From assembly GCF_030272615.1 (NCBI RefSeq), contig NC_081414.1:818288396-818350395 (forward strand): a stretch of 62,000 nucleotides of DNA. The letters are read 5' to 3'. This stretch comes from Cryptomeria japonica. Lineage: Eukaryota > Streptophyta > Pinopsida > Cupressales > Cupressaceae. Positions 34,100 through 45,728 of this stretch are shown here, in pieces; positions within the stretch are counted from its first letter, which is position 1, and every line of letters begins with the position of its first letter. The translations under genes and the position numbers were made by a program. The notes below the pieces were generated by a model that made no database searches, was not told the DNA's origin, and saw only the letters and a list, made by a program, of their open reading frames with translations.

Positions 34100-36065
34100 C
34101 TATCGAGGGGATGGAGATGTATATGATGCAGGTGTCTTTCGAGTACATCCACTCGACTTCCTCTCCAGATTTTTTTGTAACTCCACCTGATACAATGAAA
34201 AGAATGATGTTAGCATATACAAAAATTGAATTTTAGAATGACAGATAATAGAATAGTCACTTGCCGCATACAAATAATCATGATTTTCATCCACAACAGG
34301 TGCACGTTCATGATCTGGAGTGACAAGCACCTCCTGTAAGCATCACAATATAAATTAAACTAAATAAAAGTGTCGTTAAAATTTTCAATAACATATTATT
34401 AAGATAACAAATGTAATGCTAAATTTACTAAATTTACAAATATGTCTCATACTTTTGTCAAAGCAGTTGAGCTTGCTACTACTGAAGCAACACCACGCTC
34501 CATTGACGCACGGACAGCAAGAGGAGTCTCTGATGTCAACATCTGAAAATTAAATAAAGTGTATTGATTAATCACCAAAACTATCTATATTATTTAATAA
34601 CAACATTAAAGATAAATTGCTTACCTGGGTGAAAGATTGTCGATGAAATACACTGCAAGGTGTTGATGTTGAAGCTCTAGCATCAAACTATTTGACATCC
34701 AAAATGAGTAGTTAGAAAATCATTCACATAAGGTTCAACTATCTACATATAATAATTATATTTCTTCACTCGTTGTCTACTTGTGGAGTCGACGAAGTCA
34801 TGAAAAAGGGTGTTGTAGGAATGTTGCTAGTATTGTGAACACTTTGACCCTGATTTTTTATCATAATAATTTACTAATTTAGATATATTCTCAAATTTCC
34901 ATATAAGATTTAATAAAAAGAATGAAATGAACTTGTAATGAAATTCACCTGGGTATCAATGCCAAATGTTTCGTTCAACAAGGATTCTACCATGACAATG
35001 TTCTTTGTAGCAAACTCTGCTCGTGCACATGCATTCTCAGAACTATTAGGATCATAAGTGCAAAGAGAACCACAAGATCAACAAAAATGAGCTGGAACTT
35101 GATGCCTAGAAGAATCACCATCATCACTCACATCACCCTCTACTAGAGGCCTAACATACTATATAAGGGTCTGAGTGAGTGAGCTAATGGAGTCTAGAGT
35201 TTTGACCTCAATACTCTCCTTCACAATGGAATGAATAATAACATGCTCCACCATAGGTCTGGCCAAGGGTCTTGGTGGGAGATTTGGGTCACGCTATGCA
35301 CCCTCTCTATCATGTGAGGAACCCCCACCTCTACCTTGGAAATCTAGAAAATCAAAATAGTTTGGGATCTCATTAAGGACAAACTCACAGTACAATTTTC
35401 TCAAAAGTATTGGGGTACCTCATGATTATTGCATGGGGGCTGATCAAATACCATTCACCACCTATTCCAAAAATTGTTCTTAATCCCTTCATGATGATAC
35501 CAATGAATAGGGAATCTCCTACATCCAGGGTGTAAAGGTTGATTCATTTGAGGGTCCGTAAAAAGAGCACACAAATCAAATTTATTAATTTTCTTTTTCT
35601 TCACTACCGCATATGATAATTTGTCAGCATAAAATTGTTTTTCGTTCTTCCTTCTTACTGGACCAAAAATTTATTTGCCCACTCACAGATTGTATGTGAG
35701 ATACAATAGATTACAAAGAACTGGCAATTTTTGTCCTATAGGAGTTTGTTCCAGTGGGATCTTTTAGCCTTGTGATTAAACCTTCAAGCTCTTTTTGGCT
35801 ATTTTCTATTTAACCTAATAGGTTTTCTTATGTACCTATGGGATGTCTAGGGATTGTAGGAGGTTCTTGATGTTCTTCTTCTTCAATATGGTCTTCATCA
35901 GGAGGTGATTGAGTGTTTTCAACATTTTCTTGTCTAATCTCATTTCCTGATAATGAAAATAAATTTAAATCAATAAACCTAGTTTAATCTTCAAATTAAT
36001 AAAAAAATGACAATAAGAAAACAAAAATACATACCTCTTCGAGCTCTTCGATGGCGTGGTGACAT
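34100..36065 (-). pseudogene. Multi-exon gene of unknown function
   Basis: Canonical splice junctions on the - strand join short frames. Exon 1 is 36065-36035 (ATG, MSPRHRRARR, donor GTATGT). The acceptor TTATCAG is followed by an exon from 35946 (acidic, DEDHIEEEEHQEPP). A middle part at about 35700-35380 contains KLSYAVVKKKKINKFD and RFPIHWYHHEG, with a frame change. An exon ends CAG/GTGAAT at 34949. Further exons are 34849-34770, 34687-34625 (21 codons), 34542-34453 (30 codons), from 34333, and a last part ending TAG 34100-34102. The exons from 34687 to 34453 are exact codon multiples and join in phase. Stops near 35800 and 35073 and a one-base problem at the 34770 donor suggest decay. I recognise no domain. 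It could be a transposon accessory gene or a degraded host gene. Confidence 0.5.
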
Positions 36066-38616
36066 TTTGATGAGAGATGGACAACTTAGTGCCCAATATC
36101 AAGCTTCTACAAAGGGTGAGCACAAGAAAATGGCACCCCAAATCGCCAAAATGCGGGTTTGGGAATGCAAAATGCATCCAAAATGCGGACTTGAGTTTTT
36201 TAAAGTTTGCAAAGGTAATAAGGCACGCGCCTTATGACCATTTTTTATTTTTTTTGAAGTGTGACACCTTTTTGGTACCACAACTTCGTGCATATACCCT
36301 AAGAAGGTAAAGTAAAAAGTAAATTTGAATTGGAGATCCCTTACAACATTCCAACTTCAATACAATAAAATAAAATTCAATTAAATAAGTCCTTGAGGCA
36401 AATGGACCAAGACAAACTTCTAATGGCTAAGTAGCCCAAATGAAACAAATAATATTGTTGGCATAATATTAATAAATGAATGATAAATAAATAAATCATC
36501 AATAACTTTCAAACTTGTAAAAAAATGTTGCACATTACATCCACCATGTAGCTTTTCTTAAGCCACTCAAAGGGAGGAGGGGAATGGTGGTCTTCTAACC
36601 ACATATAATAATAGCATGCTAAAATAAAGGTGGTCTCAAACCACATATATACCAATTACACCATATCATTATGAACATTATTCAAATCACTAAAGTATCC
36701 AATATTCATACCATTGTTCATAGAAATTCATCCTCAACCCATGGGGTATACACATTAAGGAGTAGGTTTGCACGGGAGTCTATAGGGACTAACATCCTTT
36801 GGAGTTTCACACCCAAGAGATGTCATTAGACTCCAATGGAGGACCTCTATCACTCAACCCCTATTCACATGGTGTGCATCTCATATGGCCAAAATGACTT
36901 GCCATGGAACACTACCAACACAACATTAAATGGTGTGCATCTCATATGGTAGAAAAGGACTTTACCATGGTGCACTACCAACGCAACATAACATCATACA
37001 TACTTGCTAACATATATTGTTAAACAAAAATATTCCATCATCACATCAATAACACATTCATAACTTTTAATTACATATACATGACGTTCACAAAGGGCAC
37101 TCTTAGGTGGATCGCCTATGACGTCTACCTTGCCCTTACCCAAGTTAGATGAATAGTATCACCCTCTTGATATCACAACACATTTTCTAGTTTGTTCAGA
37201 TGTGATTACACATACAAATATCTATACATATTATTGTTGTATATTTCTCAACACTTTTAATTTCTTTGAATCCATTCACCACATTCCACATAGGCCTATC
37301 ACATCAAAATTTCATTCCTTTTTACATATTTTATTAACATTGGTTTCATATTGATAATACTTTCCATATCTACTCCTCATCAATGCTAATTCATTGTGAA
37401 TGCAAGCATATAAAAAAAAATTTGACACATGAAATATTCCAAACTTTTAACTCTACCATGTTTCAATTTATTTCATTCATTTGGTTTATCACCCATGCCA
37501 TCAAGAAAAATAAGAAATATAAGATGGAAGGTTATTTTCTATGTATGTGTTTCATTTTCATCTGACTTTTCCTTGTTTCACTAGGTTTCCATGCATCCAA
37601 CTATACCTCCATATGCTCCTATGCATCTATAATTACATTGTGTAAGTCTATATTTCAAGGTATGTTATCACATGCTTCTAATAGAATTGCCTATTATTAT
37701 ACATTGTAATAAAGAAAATAATCTAAAGATCTCAAGATAATTTATCATATGTTAATTTTCATGATCCCATTAGTCCTTAAGTTCATAAAGAAGCTTTAAC
37801 ATTCAATGTTTTAACACTTAGTACTTTAACTCATCAAGTATCAATTATTTCAGCTCTAAACATTTAGTAACACAAGATGAAACGAACATTCAAAGCACAA
37901 AATACCCAGGGATAAATTAAACTCATATTATAATTATACACAATATTTTTGCATTTTATTTTTGTGCCTCAAATACTAGTAGTGGAATAATTCAAATACA
38001 AAACTAGTACTATTATCTATGACATCATATAGTAAAAACTTATTCTATAATATTTTCCTTCATCATTATTCCCATTTGTAGGAGAAAAGTATGCAAGTAT
38101 AAATTTACAAGCTTCATAATTTCTAAAGTATCATATTTTATAACCCCTTATTATTATTATATATATTGAGCAATAGTCTACTATTTGTTAATGAAAACCT
38201 AAAGGTTCTTATACAAGTGTCTATGATTAAATCAATGGGATTGCTTTACTCAGCTTATATTCTCACACTTGATTAATTTATACAACAGAAGCAAATAAAC
38301 CTTATAAGGTAATAGTGGTCCTAGATAAGGTCCTATCTAATCATTGATGGTTTGGTCTTCACAATATCCTTACACAAAGTTTCCTTGTTAAAATGGCCTA
38401 TTAGGCACAACCGTATTATCTAATTATAACAAATGCTTCTAGTTTACTTCTTTTTCTAACACCCTTACTTAAATTTGAATCTCAACCATCCAGATTATAT
38501 GATTTATTGTTTAGTCATAACATAATGAAAAAAAATAATTGCTAAATTTTTGTTATGATGTTCCTCAAATTCTCTAGTTATTTATTTTTGTATGTAAAAC
38601 ATCTAATATATTTATA
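36066..38616. other. AT-rich stretch without genes
   Basis: No reading frame with coding character. A two-copy ~61 bp repeat (ATGGTGTGCATCTCATATGG at 36869 and 36930) is the only internal structure noted. It may be the interior of the - strand element whose PBS/LTR boundary is at 51771, since the copia element at 38617-50726 separates the two. Confidence 0.4.
36869..36990. repeat. Two-copy ~61 bp tandem repeat
   Basis: ATGGTGTGCATCTCATATGG begins both copies, and each continues through CCATGG...CACTACCAAC.CAACAT. Confidence 0.75.
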
Positions 38617-38621
38617 GTTCC

Positions 38622-40175
38622 TGTTAGTCCCAACCAGTGTTGAGAGGGGAGGGGTGAATCAACACTTTACCGGTTTTACAAAATTAAAACCTTTTTACTC
38701 AAGTCTACTCTAACTTAATATTCATCAATACAAACAGTTAATTTAGGAGAACATGTATGCATGAAAAGATACACAATAACACCAAGATTTATCTCGTGGA
38801 AACCCAAATGGGAGAAAACCATGGTGTGAGAAGAAACTCACAAAATTTGCACTCTTCTAAAGTACGCCCGGTGAGGAGCCATCCCTATTAGGAGATTACA
38901 AAGACACTGTTAGGTGCCACCCGGTTAAGGGATTTTATTTAAGATTTGTTAGTGCCTTTACCCTGTTAGAGGTAGCCTTGTTGAAGGATTTAGGATCATC
39001 AATAAAGATGCCACCCGGTTAAGGCATTTTACAATGGACCTGTTAAAGTCCACCCAATTAAGGGATTTTGAGTTGCAATGGTTAGAAAGCAACAAGTAGT
39101 TGATCTGCTGGAATAGCTACTGATAGCTTGATCAGATCAAAATGAAATTCATACTATGTCTGCACCGGTTGTGTCTTCTCTACACTACATCGGTCCTCTG
39201 ATCATACCCTCGGCTCTACACTCTGTCGATCTACTTCACACACACTTTGTTCTGCTAATTCATTTAGCACTTCCTCACTCTTCACTCTACATTTTGAAAC
39301 ACCTCTTACAAGATTTGTACTTTGCAAATTTTTTGATCAAGAAAAGTTTTGTATGAACTCAAAACACTTTATACACTCTCTTCCATCACCTTCGGGTGTT
39401 TCCTTAATCATTGCAATCACAGATCTCAGTATATTTCAAATTCAAATCTTCTCGTTCTTTCTCTGCGCGCCCTACAATAATTTCACCAACTACTCAACCA
39501 AATATGTCACTGCATCCCCCAAAAATAGCGACTTCAGGGTCAAGTTCAGTCTTTTAAATGTGAACCAAAAAATCTACAAGTATTCATGGCTTAACTGCAT
39601 GATGACTGAGGTTGACTTCACCAACCTTTAGTTTGGCATTGACACAAACTCACCAACTCACCTTTTTCCATTGCAACTATGTTACCGATCATCGCTTTAA
39701 GATTTACGGTGACCACCTATCTTCCTTCTACTTCACCGGTCTATCGGTATACCATTGCGTTCTCCACTACCGGTCCATCCTGTAAATACCAATTTGCAAT
39801 ACTTCCATCCTGTAAATACCAATTTGAAATACCTCTTTTCTTGTTTGCCAATGAGGTTTTGGTTTGCATAGGACCTCAAGCCTTCTTGCCTAAGTCTCCT
39901 CCTATGACTTCATCATTATCAGAATAGCCAACTTGAAGATCTAACCTTAACACCGATCTTCTTGAATGACAGACCAATTAGCTTAGTATGTCTTCCCTTA
40001 ATCTGATTGAACCTTGATCATCTATCTTTAATGTTGCTTCTATGTTGTTTGCAAGCCATCACTTTTGCTACTGAGATACACCACTCTATCGGTCAGCGTT
40101 AGTCATCAATGACAAGTCTTAGCTAATATATCGGTTCACTGAATTAACCGGTTCTCAATATCGATGATGCCAACA
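38622..40175 (-). repeat. 3' LTR of the copia element
   Basis: 1554 bp, TGTTAGTCCC...GATGCCAACA. It contains a tandem 30 bp duplication at 39775-39834 (CCATCCTGTAAATACCAATT twice) that the other LTR lacks. Confidence 0.9.
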
Positions 40176-40188
40176 ATCTCCACCTTTG
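40176..40188 (-). promoter_or_regulatory. Polypurine tract
   Basis: The - strand reads AAAGGTGGAGAT immediately before the 3' LTR start TGTTGG. It would prime second-strand synthesis. Confidence 0.7.
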
Positions 40189-40726
40189 GCATTGATGAAA
40201 ACACTTCAGAATATGTTTTTTCAGTTGCTCCTACATGTACTTTCTTTATTCCTTTCTTTGTCTCTGTATCGGTCATTACTTTTGCTCTGAGTAATGAGTA
40301 TCTCCCCCTAACACTGGTAATACTATGTTTCCAATAGACCACTCTAACCACTTCTAGCAACCTTCTGCTTCAGCAACTTCTTCTCAACACTACACAAATT
40401 TTGCCTACTATTCACCAATACTCAAACACTATAATAATCTGCCTCTTTGACAACAATGCCAAAGATGTATTTCAATACACTTACAAGACTGCTCCCCCTA
40501 ACCAGAGTAGTCCACACTTATCAATCTAGTCTTAGAAATTTTTCATAAAGAAAGCATACTAGATTGATGTAGATCCCTTATTCATTTACTTTAATGTAGG
40601 TAGGGGTATCACCCCTAGCTTACCTCTGAGGTATTCAAAGGTGTCCTTCTATAGTGGCTTGGTGAAGATATCAGCCACCTATTCTTTTGTTGGTATATAC
40701 TCCAACCTTACTTCCTTGTCTTGAAC

Positions 40727-41461
40727 CTATTCCCTAAGGTAGTGGTATTTGATAGCTATATGCTTTGTCTTGGAATGCATCACCGGATTCTTGGATATGT
40801 TGATAGCACTAGTGTTGTCAAAATGAATCACCACAGGTCCAGTCACCTTTTCTTGGATACCTTCCAATAATTGCTTGATCCATACTACCTGTGTACAATT
40901 GATTGCAGCAGCCACATACTCTACCTCATCTTTGGATTGAGAAATGCAATTTTGTTTCTTGCTTGTCCATGACACAATCCTGTCTCCAAGAAAGAAGGCA
41001 CCTCCACTAGTACTCTTTCTATCATCAATGTTCCCTGCCCAATCTGCATCGGTGAAGACACTTAATTTGAAATCTCCCTTATGTGGATACCAGAGACCAT
41101 ACTCATCAGTCCCTTTAAGAAATCTAAATATTCTCTTAACCTCCACCATATGATTCTCTTTTGGATTTGCAGCAAATCTAGCAACTAAGACAACTACTTG
41201 TGCCATATCCAGTCTACTATGTACTGCATACTGCAACTTACCAATCATGGATCGGTAAAGTGTCTAATTCACTTCACTAGCCTCATCATTTTTGGAGATC
41301 TTGCAACATGTAACCATTGGAGTTCCAACAGGTTTGGAATCTTCCATTCCAAAAGTCTTCAAGATTTCCCTTATGTACTTGGTCTGGCTAATGAATATAC
41401 CATTCTTTAGCTGAGGTACTTGCAGACCGATGAAGAATTTTATTTCACTAATCATGGACAT
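40727..41461 (-). pseudogene. Copia RNase H and end of RT
   Basis: 41461-41264 holds the RT end (FFIGLQVPQLKNGIFISQ, KYIREILKTFGM). 41248-40727 starts at the conserved IGKLQYAVHSRLDM and contains FTDADWAGNIDDRKSTSG, SWTSKKQNCISQSKDEVEY and HFDNTSAINISKNPV, all hallmarks of copia RNase H. The first Asp (FTDADW) and the later HFDN are present. A stop and start separate the two pieces at about 41250. It would remove the RNA template during reverse transcription. Confidence 0.9.
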
Positions 41462-41507
41462 TTCAAATTCTCACTTCATTTCATCTACAAAACCTTTGCT
41501 CATCTCA

Positions 41508-42026
41508 TCATCTCCCCCAAAGATGATGTCTTCTACAAAAATCTCTGCAAGCAGATATTTTTCCTTTTCTTTGGTTTTCAAATACAATTTTTTTGTTGTC
41601 ACTGGTTCTTATGAACCCTATGCTTAACAAATATGAGTGCAACCTCTCATACCAAGCTCTTAGTGCTTGTTTTAGCCCATACAAAGCCTTCTTCAGCTTG
41701 CATACCATATCTCTTCTATCTTCTGATACAAACCCTTCTAGTTTCTCTATGTACACTTCTTCCTCTAAAACACCATTCAAGAATGTCAATTTGACATCCA
41801 TTTGGTAAACTTTGAACTTCTTATAAGCAGCATAAGCAAGCAGGATTCTTACCCCTTCCAATCTGGCCACCGGTGCAAAGGTCTCTCCATAATCCAAACC
41901 TTCTTCCTGTGCATACCCTTTATAGACTAACCTTTCTTTGTTTCTTACTACTTGACCGGTTTCATCCATTTTGTTTCTAAACACCCATTTGGTGCCTATC
42001 ACATTTTTGTTCTCCGGTCTGGGCAC
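41508..42026 (-). pseudogene. Copia reverse transcriptase, catalytic box altered
   Basis: Classic copia RT motifs: [60 protein letters not shown] and [19 protein letters not shown]. The catalytic box, normally YVDD, reads FVED at 41528-41539 (- strand), so one catalytic Asp is Glu. A frame change just before this box also breaks the ORF. The copy is inactive. Confidence 0.92.
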
Positions 42027-42246
42027 AAGAGTCCAAGTTTCATTTTTCTCAATCTAATCCAGTTCTTCCTCCATGGCTTTAATCCAGTCTTCATCTTTTA
42101 GAGCCTCCTTTGTTGTTTTGGGCTCAATTTTGGAGAGAAGATAGGTATTCACTCTTGCTCTTCTTCTAGTCAAAACTCTAGCATCTTTGTCACCAATGAT
42201 ATTGTTGGCAGAGTGATTGTTTCTGACATACCTTGCTAGTACCGGT

Positions 42247-43314
42247 TCATTTCTTGGAGCTTCTTCTACCGATTGGAGCTTCTTCTACCGATTGTGCACG
42301 TTCTACTTCACATGATTCCTCATTTGTTGCCACAACAGGATTCTCTTCAGCAGGTTCGACCAGTATAGTGTACTTGAATCCTTGATAATCCTTCGATTCA
42401 CTCTTGTTGTCTTGTTCATTTTTCTCAGAGAACTCATCCACTCTGACATTGGCACTCTCCACAATTTTATCGGTCCTTTTGTTCAAACATCGATATGCTT
42501 GACTCTTTATGGAGTAACCCAAGAAGGTTCCTTCATCACTCTTGGGATCAAACTTTCCAGAGTACTCATCCCTCTTGATATAGCACCTACTTCCAAATAC
42601 TTTGAAATAGCTCACATTGGGTGAGTATCCACACCATAATTCATAGGGAGTTTTATTTGTCCCTTTCTTCACCTGTATCCAGTTCAAGGTATACACAGCA
42701 GTGCTTACTTCTCTCTAGAAGATAAGTGGAATATCCTTCTATATCATTAGAGTCCTTGCACAATCAATCAGAGTTATGTTCCTTCTTTCAGCAACCCCAT
42801 TTTGCTGAGGTGTTTTGGATGCAGACATCTGTCTCATAATCCCTTGTTCTTCACAGTAATTCATGAACTCTTGAGAGGTGAACTCTCCTCCTCTATCTGA
42901 TCTTAAACATTTCAGACTCTTAGCAGTTCCTCTCTTCACTCGAGTCTTGAAGACCTTAAACATGTGAAAGGCTTCAGATTTTTCTTTCAAGAGCACAACC
43001 CACATCATTCTTGAGAAATCATCTACAAACAACATGAAATACTGGTCCCCATAGAAACTCTTGGTCCTCATAGGACCACACAAGTCTGTATGAACTAATT
43101 CCAACACATTCTTAGATGAATAAGATTTGTTGCTGAAACTAGACCCAGTCAAGTTTCCTAGTTGGCATTCTTTGCACATAGCATTTTTAGGTTTCATAAT
43201 ATCAAGCATACCTCTAACAGACTTCATTCTACTGACTTTTGCTATGCTATCAAAGTTACATGACACAGTATTTTGTGCTACAGCCAACTGTCTTCTACCT
43301 TTTCCATTAGACAA
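42247..43314 (-). pseudogene. Copia integrase
   Basis: 43314-42739 contains the pre-integrase end (AMCKECQLGNLTG) and core motifs VHTDLCGPM, CLRSDRGGEFTSQEF and PQQNGVAERRN, so the D, D, E catalytic residues are kept. The two His of the HHCC zinc finger appear replaced in the stretch AVAQNTVSCNFDS. 42696-42247 contains PYELWCGYSPNVSYFKVFGSRCY and GTFLGYSIKSQAYR, the usual copia integrase C-terminal region. A 19-22 bp tandem duplication (about 42255-42293) extends the end of the second piece. Confidence 0.9.
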
Positions 43315-43418
43315 CTACCTACAGTGGTGTCTAGGTGAAATAGATTTCCTATAGATTGTTTATCGGTAGCAATCAGACTTCCTTATTTATCATTAATTTT
43401 GCATATTCCTTCATTGAG

Positions 43419-43655
43419 TTATAACCGGTAACCCTTATTGTTAAGTTGTGCAACACTTAACAGACTATATTTTAGCCCTTTTACCCAATAAACATCTTCA
43501 TAATTTGTTTTATCATTTAGGGCTATAGATCCCTTACCTTTTACTACACAAGGAGCATCATTTCTGAATCTCATTGTTCCTCCATTACAGTCCTCCATGC
43601 TAAGGAATTTATTTATGTCACCGATCATGTGGTGAGTGCAACCACTGTCAATTAC
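43419..43655 (-). pseudogene. Copia protease
   Basis: The active-site motif DSGCTHHM lies at about 43652-43629, directly before the open segment 43628-43419 (WVKGLKYSLLSVAQL), which is the normal copia continuation toward the integrase zinc finger. The residue before the motif (usually Trp) is now a TAG stop. Confidence 0.8.
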
Positions 43656-44528
43656 CTAGTCTCCACACCGATTTGAACTAGAGATCAATGCCATATCACT
43701 TTCCTCTATGTTATCTTCCTTTACCACTACAAATGCAATTCCATCTCCATCAAATCCTTCTGATTCTTCATCGGTAACTCTTTCTTCAACAAGATAGCAC
43801 TCCTTCTTGCTCTTGTCCTTGTAGGTTCTAAAATTATCCTTCCTATCATTGTCAGGACATTTGGATGCAATATTACCTATTCTATTGCAAGAGAAACACT
43901 CCAAGGGAAGTTTACCTTTATACTTTCCTTTTCCTCTTGGCAGCCTTCTTGCTAATAGAGTTTCAATCTCATCTTGTTCCTGTTCTTCAAATAAAAGGTT
44001 GTCACATTCATGAGAATGACCAGTTCTTGTAGTAGAACTATTTCCAGTTTCTTTTCTTCTCCTTGTTGGTGCAGATATCATGGAGGCTTTGAAGGCAACA
44101 TCAATCTTTGGTACATTGTTATCATAGTTGCTCAGTTCAAAGGCAATCAACTTACCGATCAGTGAGTCAAGCGAAACACTAATTGTTCCCAAGGATCTAA
44201 GTTCCTGAATGGCAAAAACCCTTATGGCATATTGTGGTAGAAAGGTTCTCAGTATTTTGCTAACCACATCATCTTCTTCAAGATTTCCTCCAGCACTTCT
44301 GATGGAATTTACCACATGATTTATTCTTTTTCTATACTATTCTATATTTTCTCCATCTTGCATCCTCATCTCATCAAATTTGCATCTTAATCTGTCCACC
44401 TTAGCCTTTTGAACATGAGGATCTCCTCCATAAACAGTCTTTATCTTATTCCACATTTCATAGGTTGTTTTCAGATCTTGAACCTCAGCATACTCATTAT
44501 CAAATAGAGTGCTAGCAATCAAATCCAT
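43656..44528 (-). pseudogene. Copia gag
   Basis: Two pieces: 44528-44337 (IASTLFDNEYAEV..., gag capsid-type helices) and 44315-43656. The zinc knuckle reads CFSCNRIGNIASKC, with Asn where the CCHC His belongs. A basic/Ser-rich stretch precedes it. The order relative to protease is normal. Gag would form the particle and bind RNA; the altered knuckle and the break at 44316-44336 indicate loss of function. Confidence 0.85.
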
Positions 44529-44760
44529 AGTTGTAGTGTTGTCCTGCCTTTATTTGATCTGATATGTAGTGAGAACCCCTGAAGGTTCATTGTACTCTAT
44601 GGTTACATGATTCCAATATTGATCTCCTAAGTTTCTTAGGTAGAGCTTCATTCAACCACACCATAAGGTGTAATTCTCCTTAGAGAACTTAGGGCCCTCC
44701 TTTCACATCATCTTGGATCTTTCCTTAAGATGTTAAGCTCTTCTGAATCTAAGGACCAAG

Positions 44761-44772
44761 GCTCTGATACCA
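44761..44772 (-). promoter_or_regulatory. Primer-binding site (initiator tRNA-Met)
   Basis: The - strand reads TGGTATCAGAGC, separated from the 5' LTR by two bases (44773-44774), the usual copia arrangement. Confidence 0.88.
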
Positions 44773-45728
44773 ATTATTAGTCCCAACCAGTGTTGAGAGG
44801 GGAGGGGTGAATCAACACTTTACCAGTTTTAAAAAATTAAAACCTTTTTACTCAAGTCTGCTCTAACTTAATATTCATCAATACAAATAGTTATTTTAGG
44901 AGAACATGCATGCATGAAAAGATACACAATAACACCAAGATTTATCTCATGGAAACCGAAATGGGAGAAAACCACGGTGTCAGAAGAAACTCACAAAATT
45001 TGCACTCTTCTAGAGTACGCTCGGTGAGGAGCCATCCCTGTTAGGAGATTACAAAGACACTGTTAGGTGCCACTCGGTTAAGGGATTTTATTTAAGACCC
45101 GTTAGTGCCTTTACCCTATTAGAGGTAGCCTTGTTGAAGGACTTAGGATCATCAATAAAGATGCCACCTGGTTAAGGGATTTTACAAGGGACCTATTAAA
45201 GTCCACCCAGTTAAGGGATTTTGAGTTGCAATGGTTAGAAAGCAACAAGAAGTTGATCTGCTGGAATAGCTACTAATAGCTTGATTAGATCACAATGAAA
45301 TTCATACTCTGTCTGCACTCATTGTGTCTGCTCTGTACTACACTGGTCCTCTGATCATACCCTCGGCTCTACACTCTGTCGATCTACTTCACACACACTA
45401 TGTTCTGCTAATTCATTTAACACTTCCTCACTCTTCACTCTGCATTTTGGAATGCCTCTCACAGGATTTGCACTTTGAAAAATTTTCGATCAAGAAAAGT
45501 TTTGTATGAACTCAAAACACTTTATACACTCTCTTCCATCACCTTTAGGTGTTTCCTTAATCAATGCAATCACAAATCTTGGTATATTTCAAATTAAATC
45601 TTCCCGCTCTTTCTCTTCGCGCCCTGCAACAATTCGGCCAACTACTCAACCAAATCTACCACTGCATCCCTCAAAAATAGTGAGTTCAGGGTCGAGTTCA
45701 GTCTTTTAAATGTGAACCAGAAAATCTG

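Noticed and set aside
36186-36240. Terminal inverted repeat matching the region left of 26541
   Set aside because: No convincing inverted match to 25720-26540 could be found by eye.
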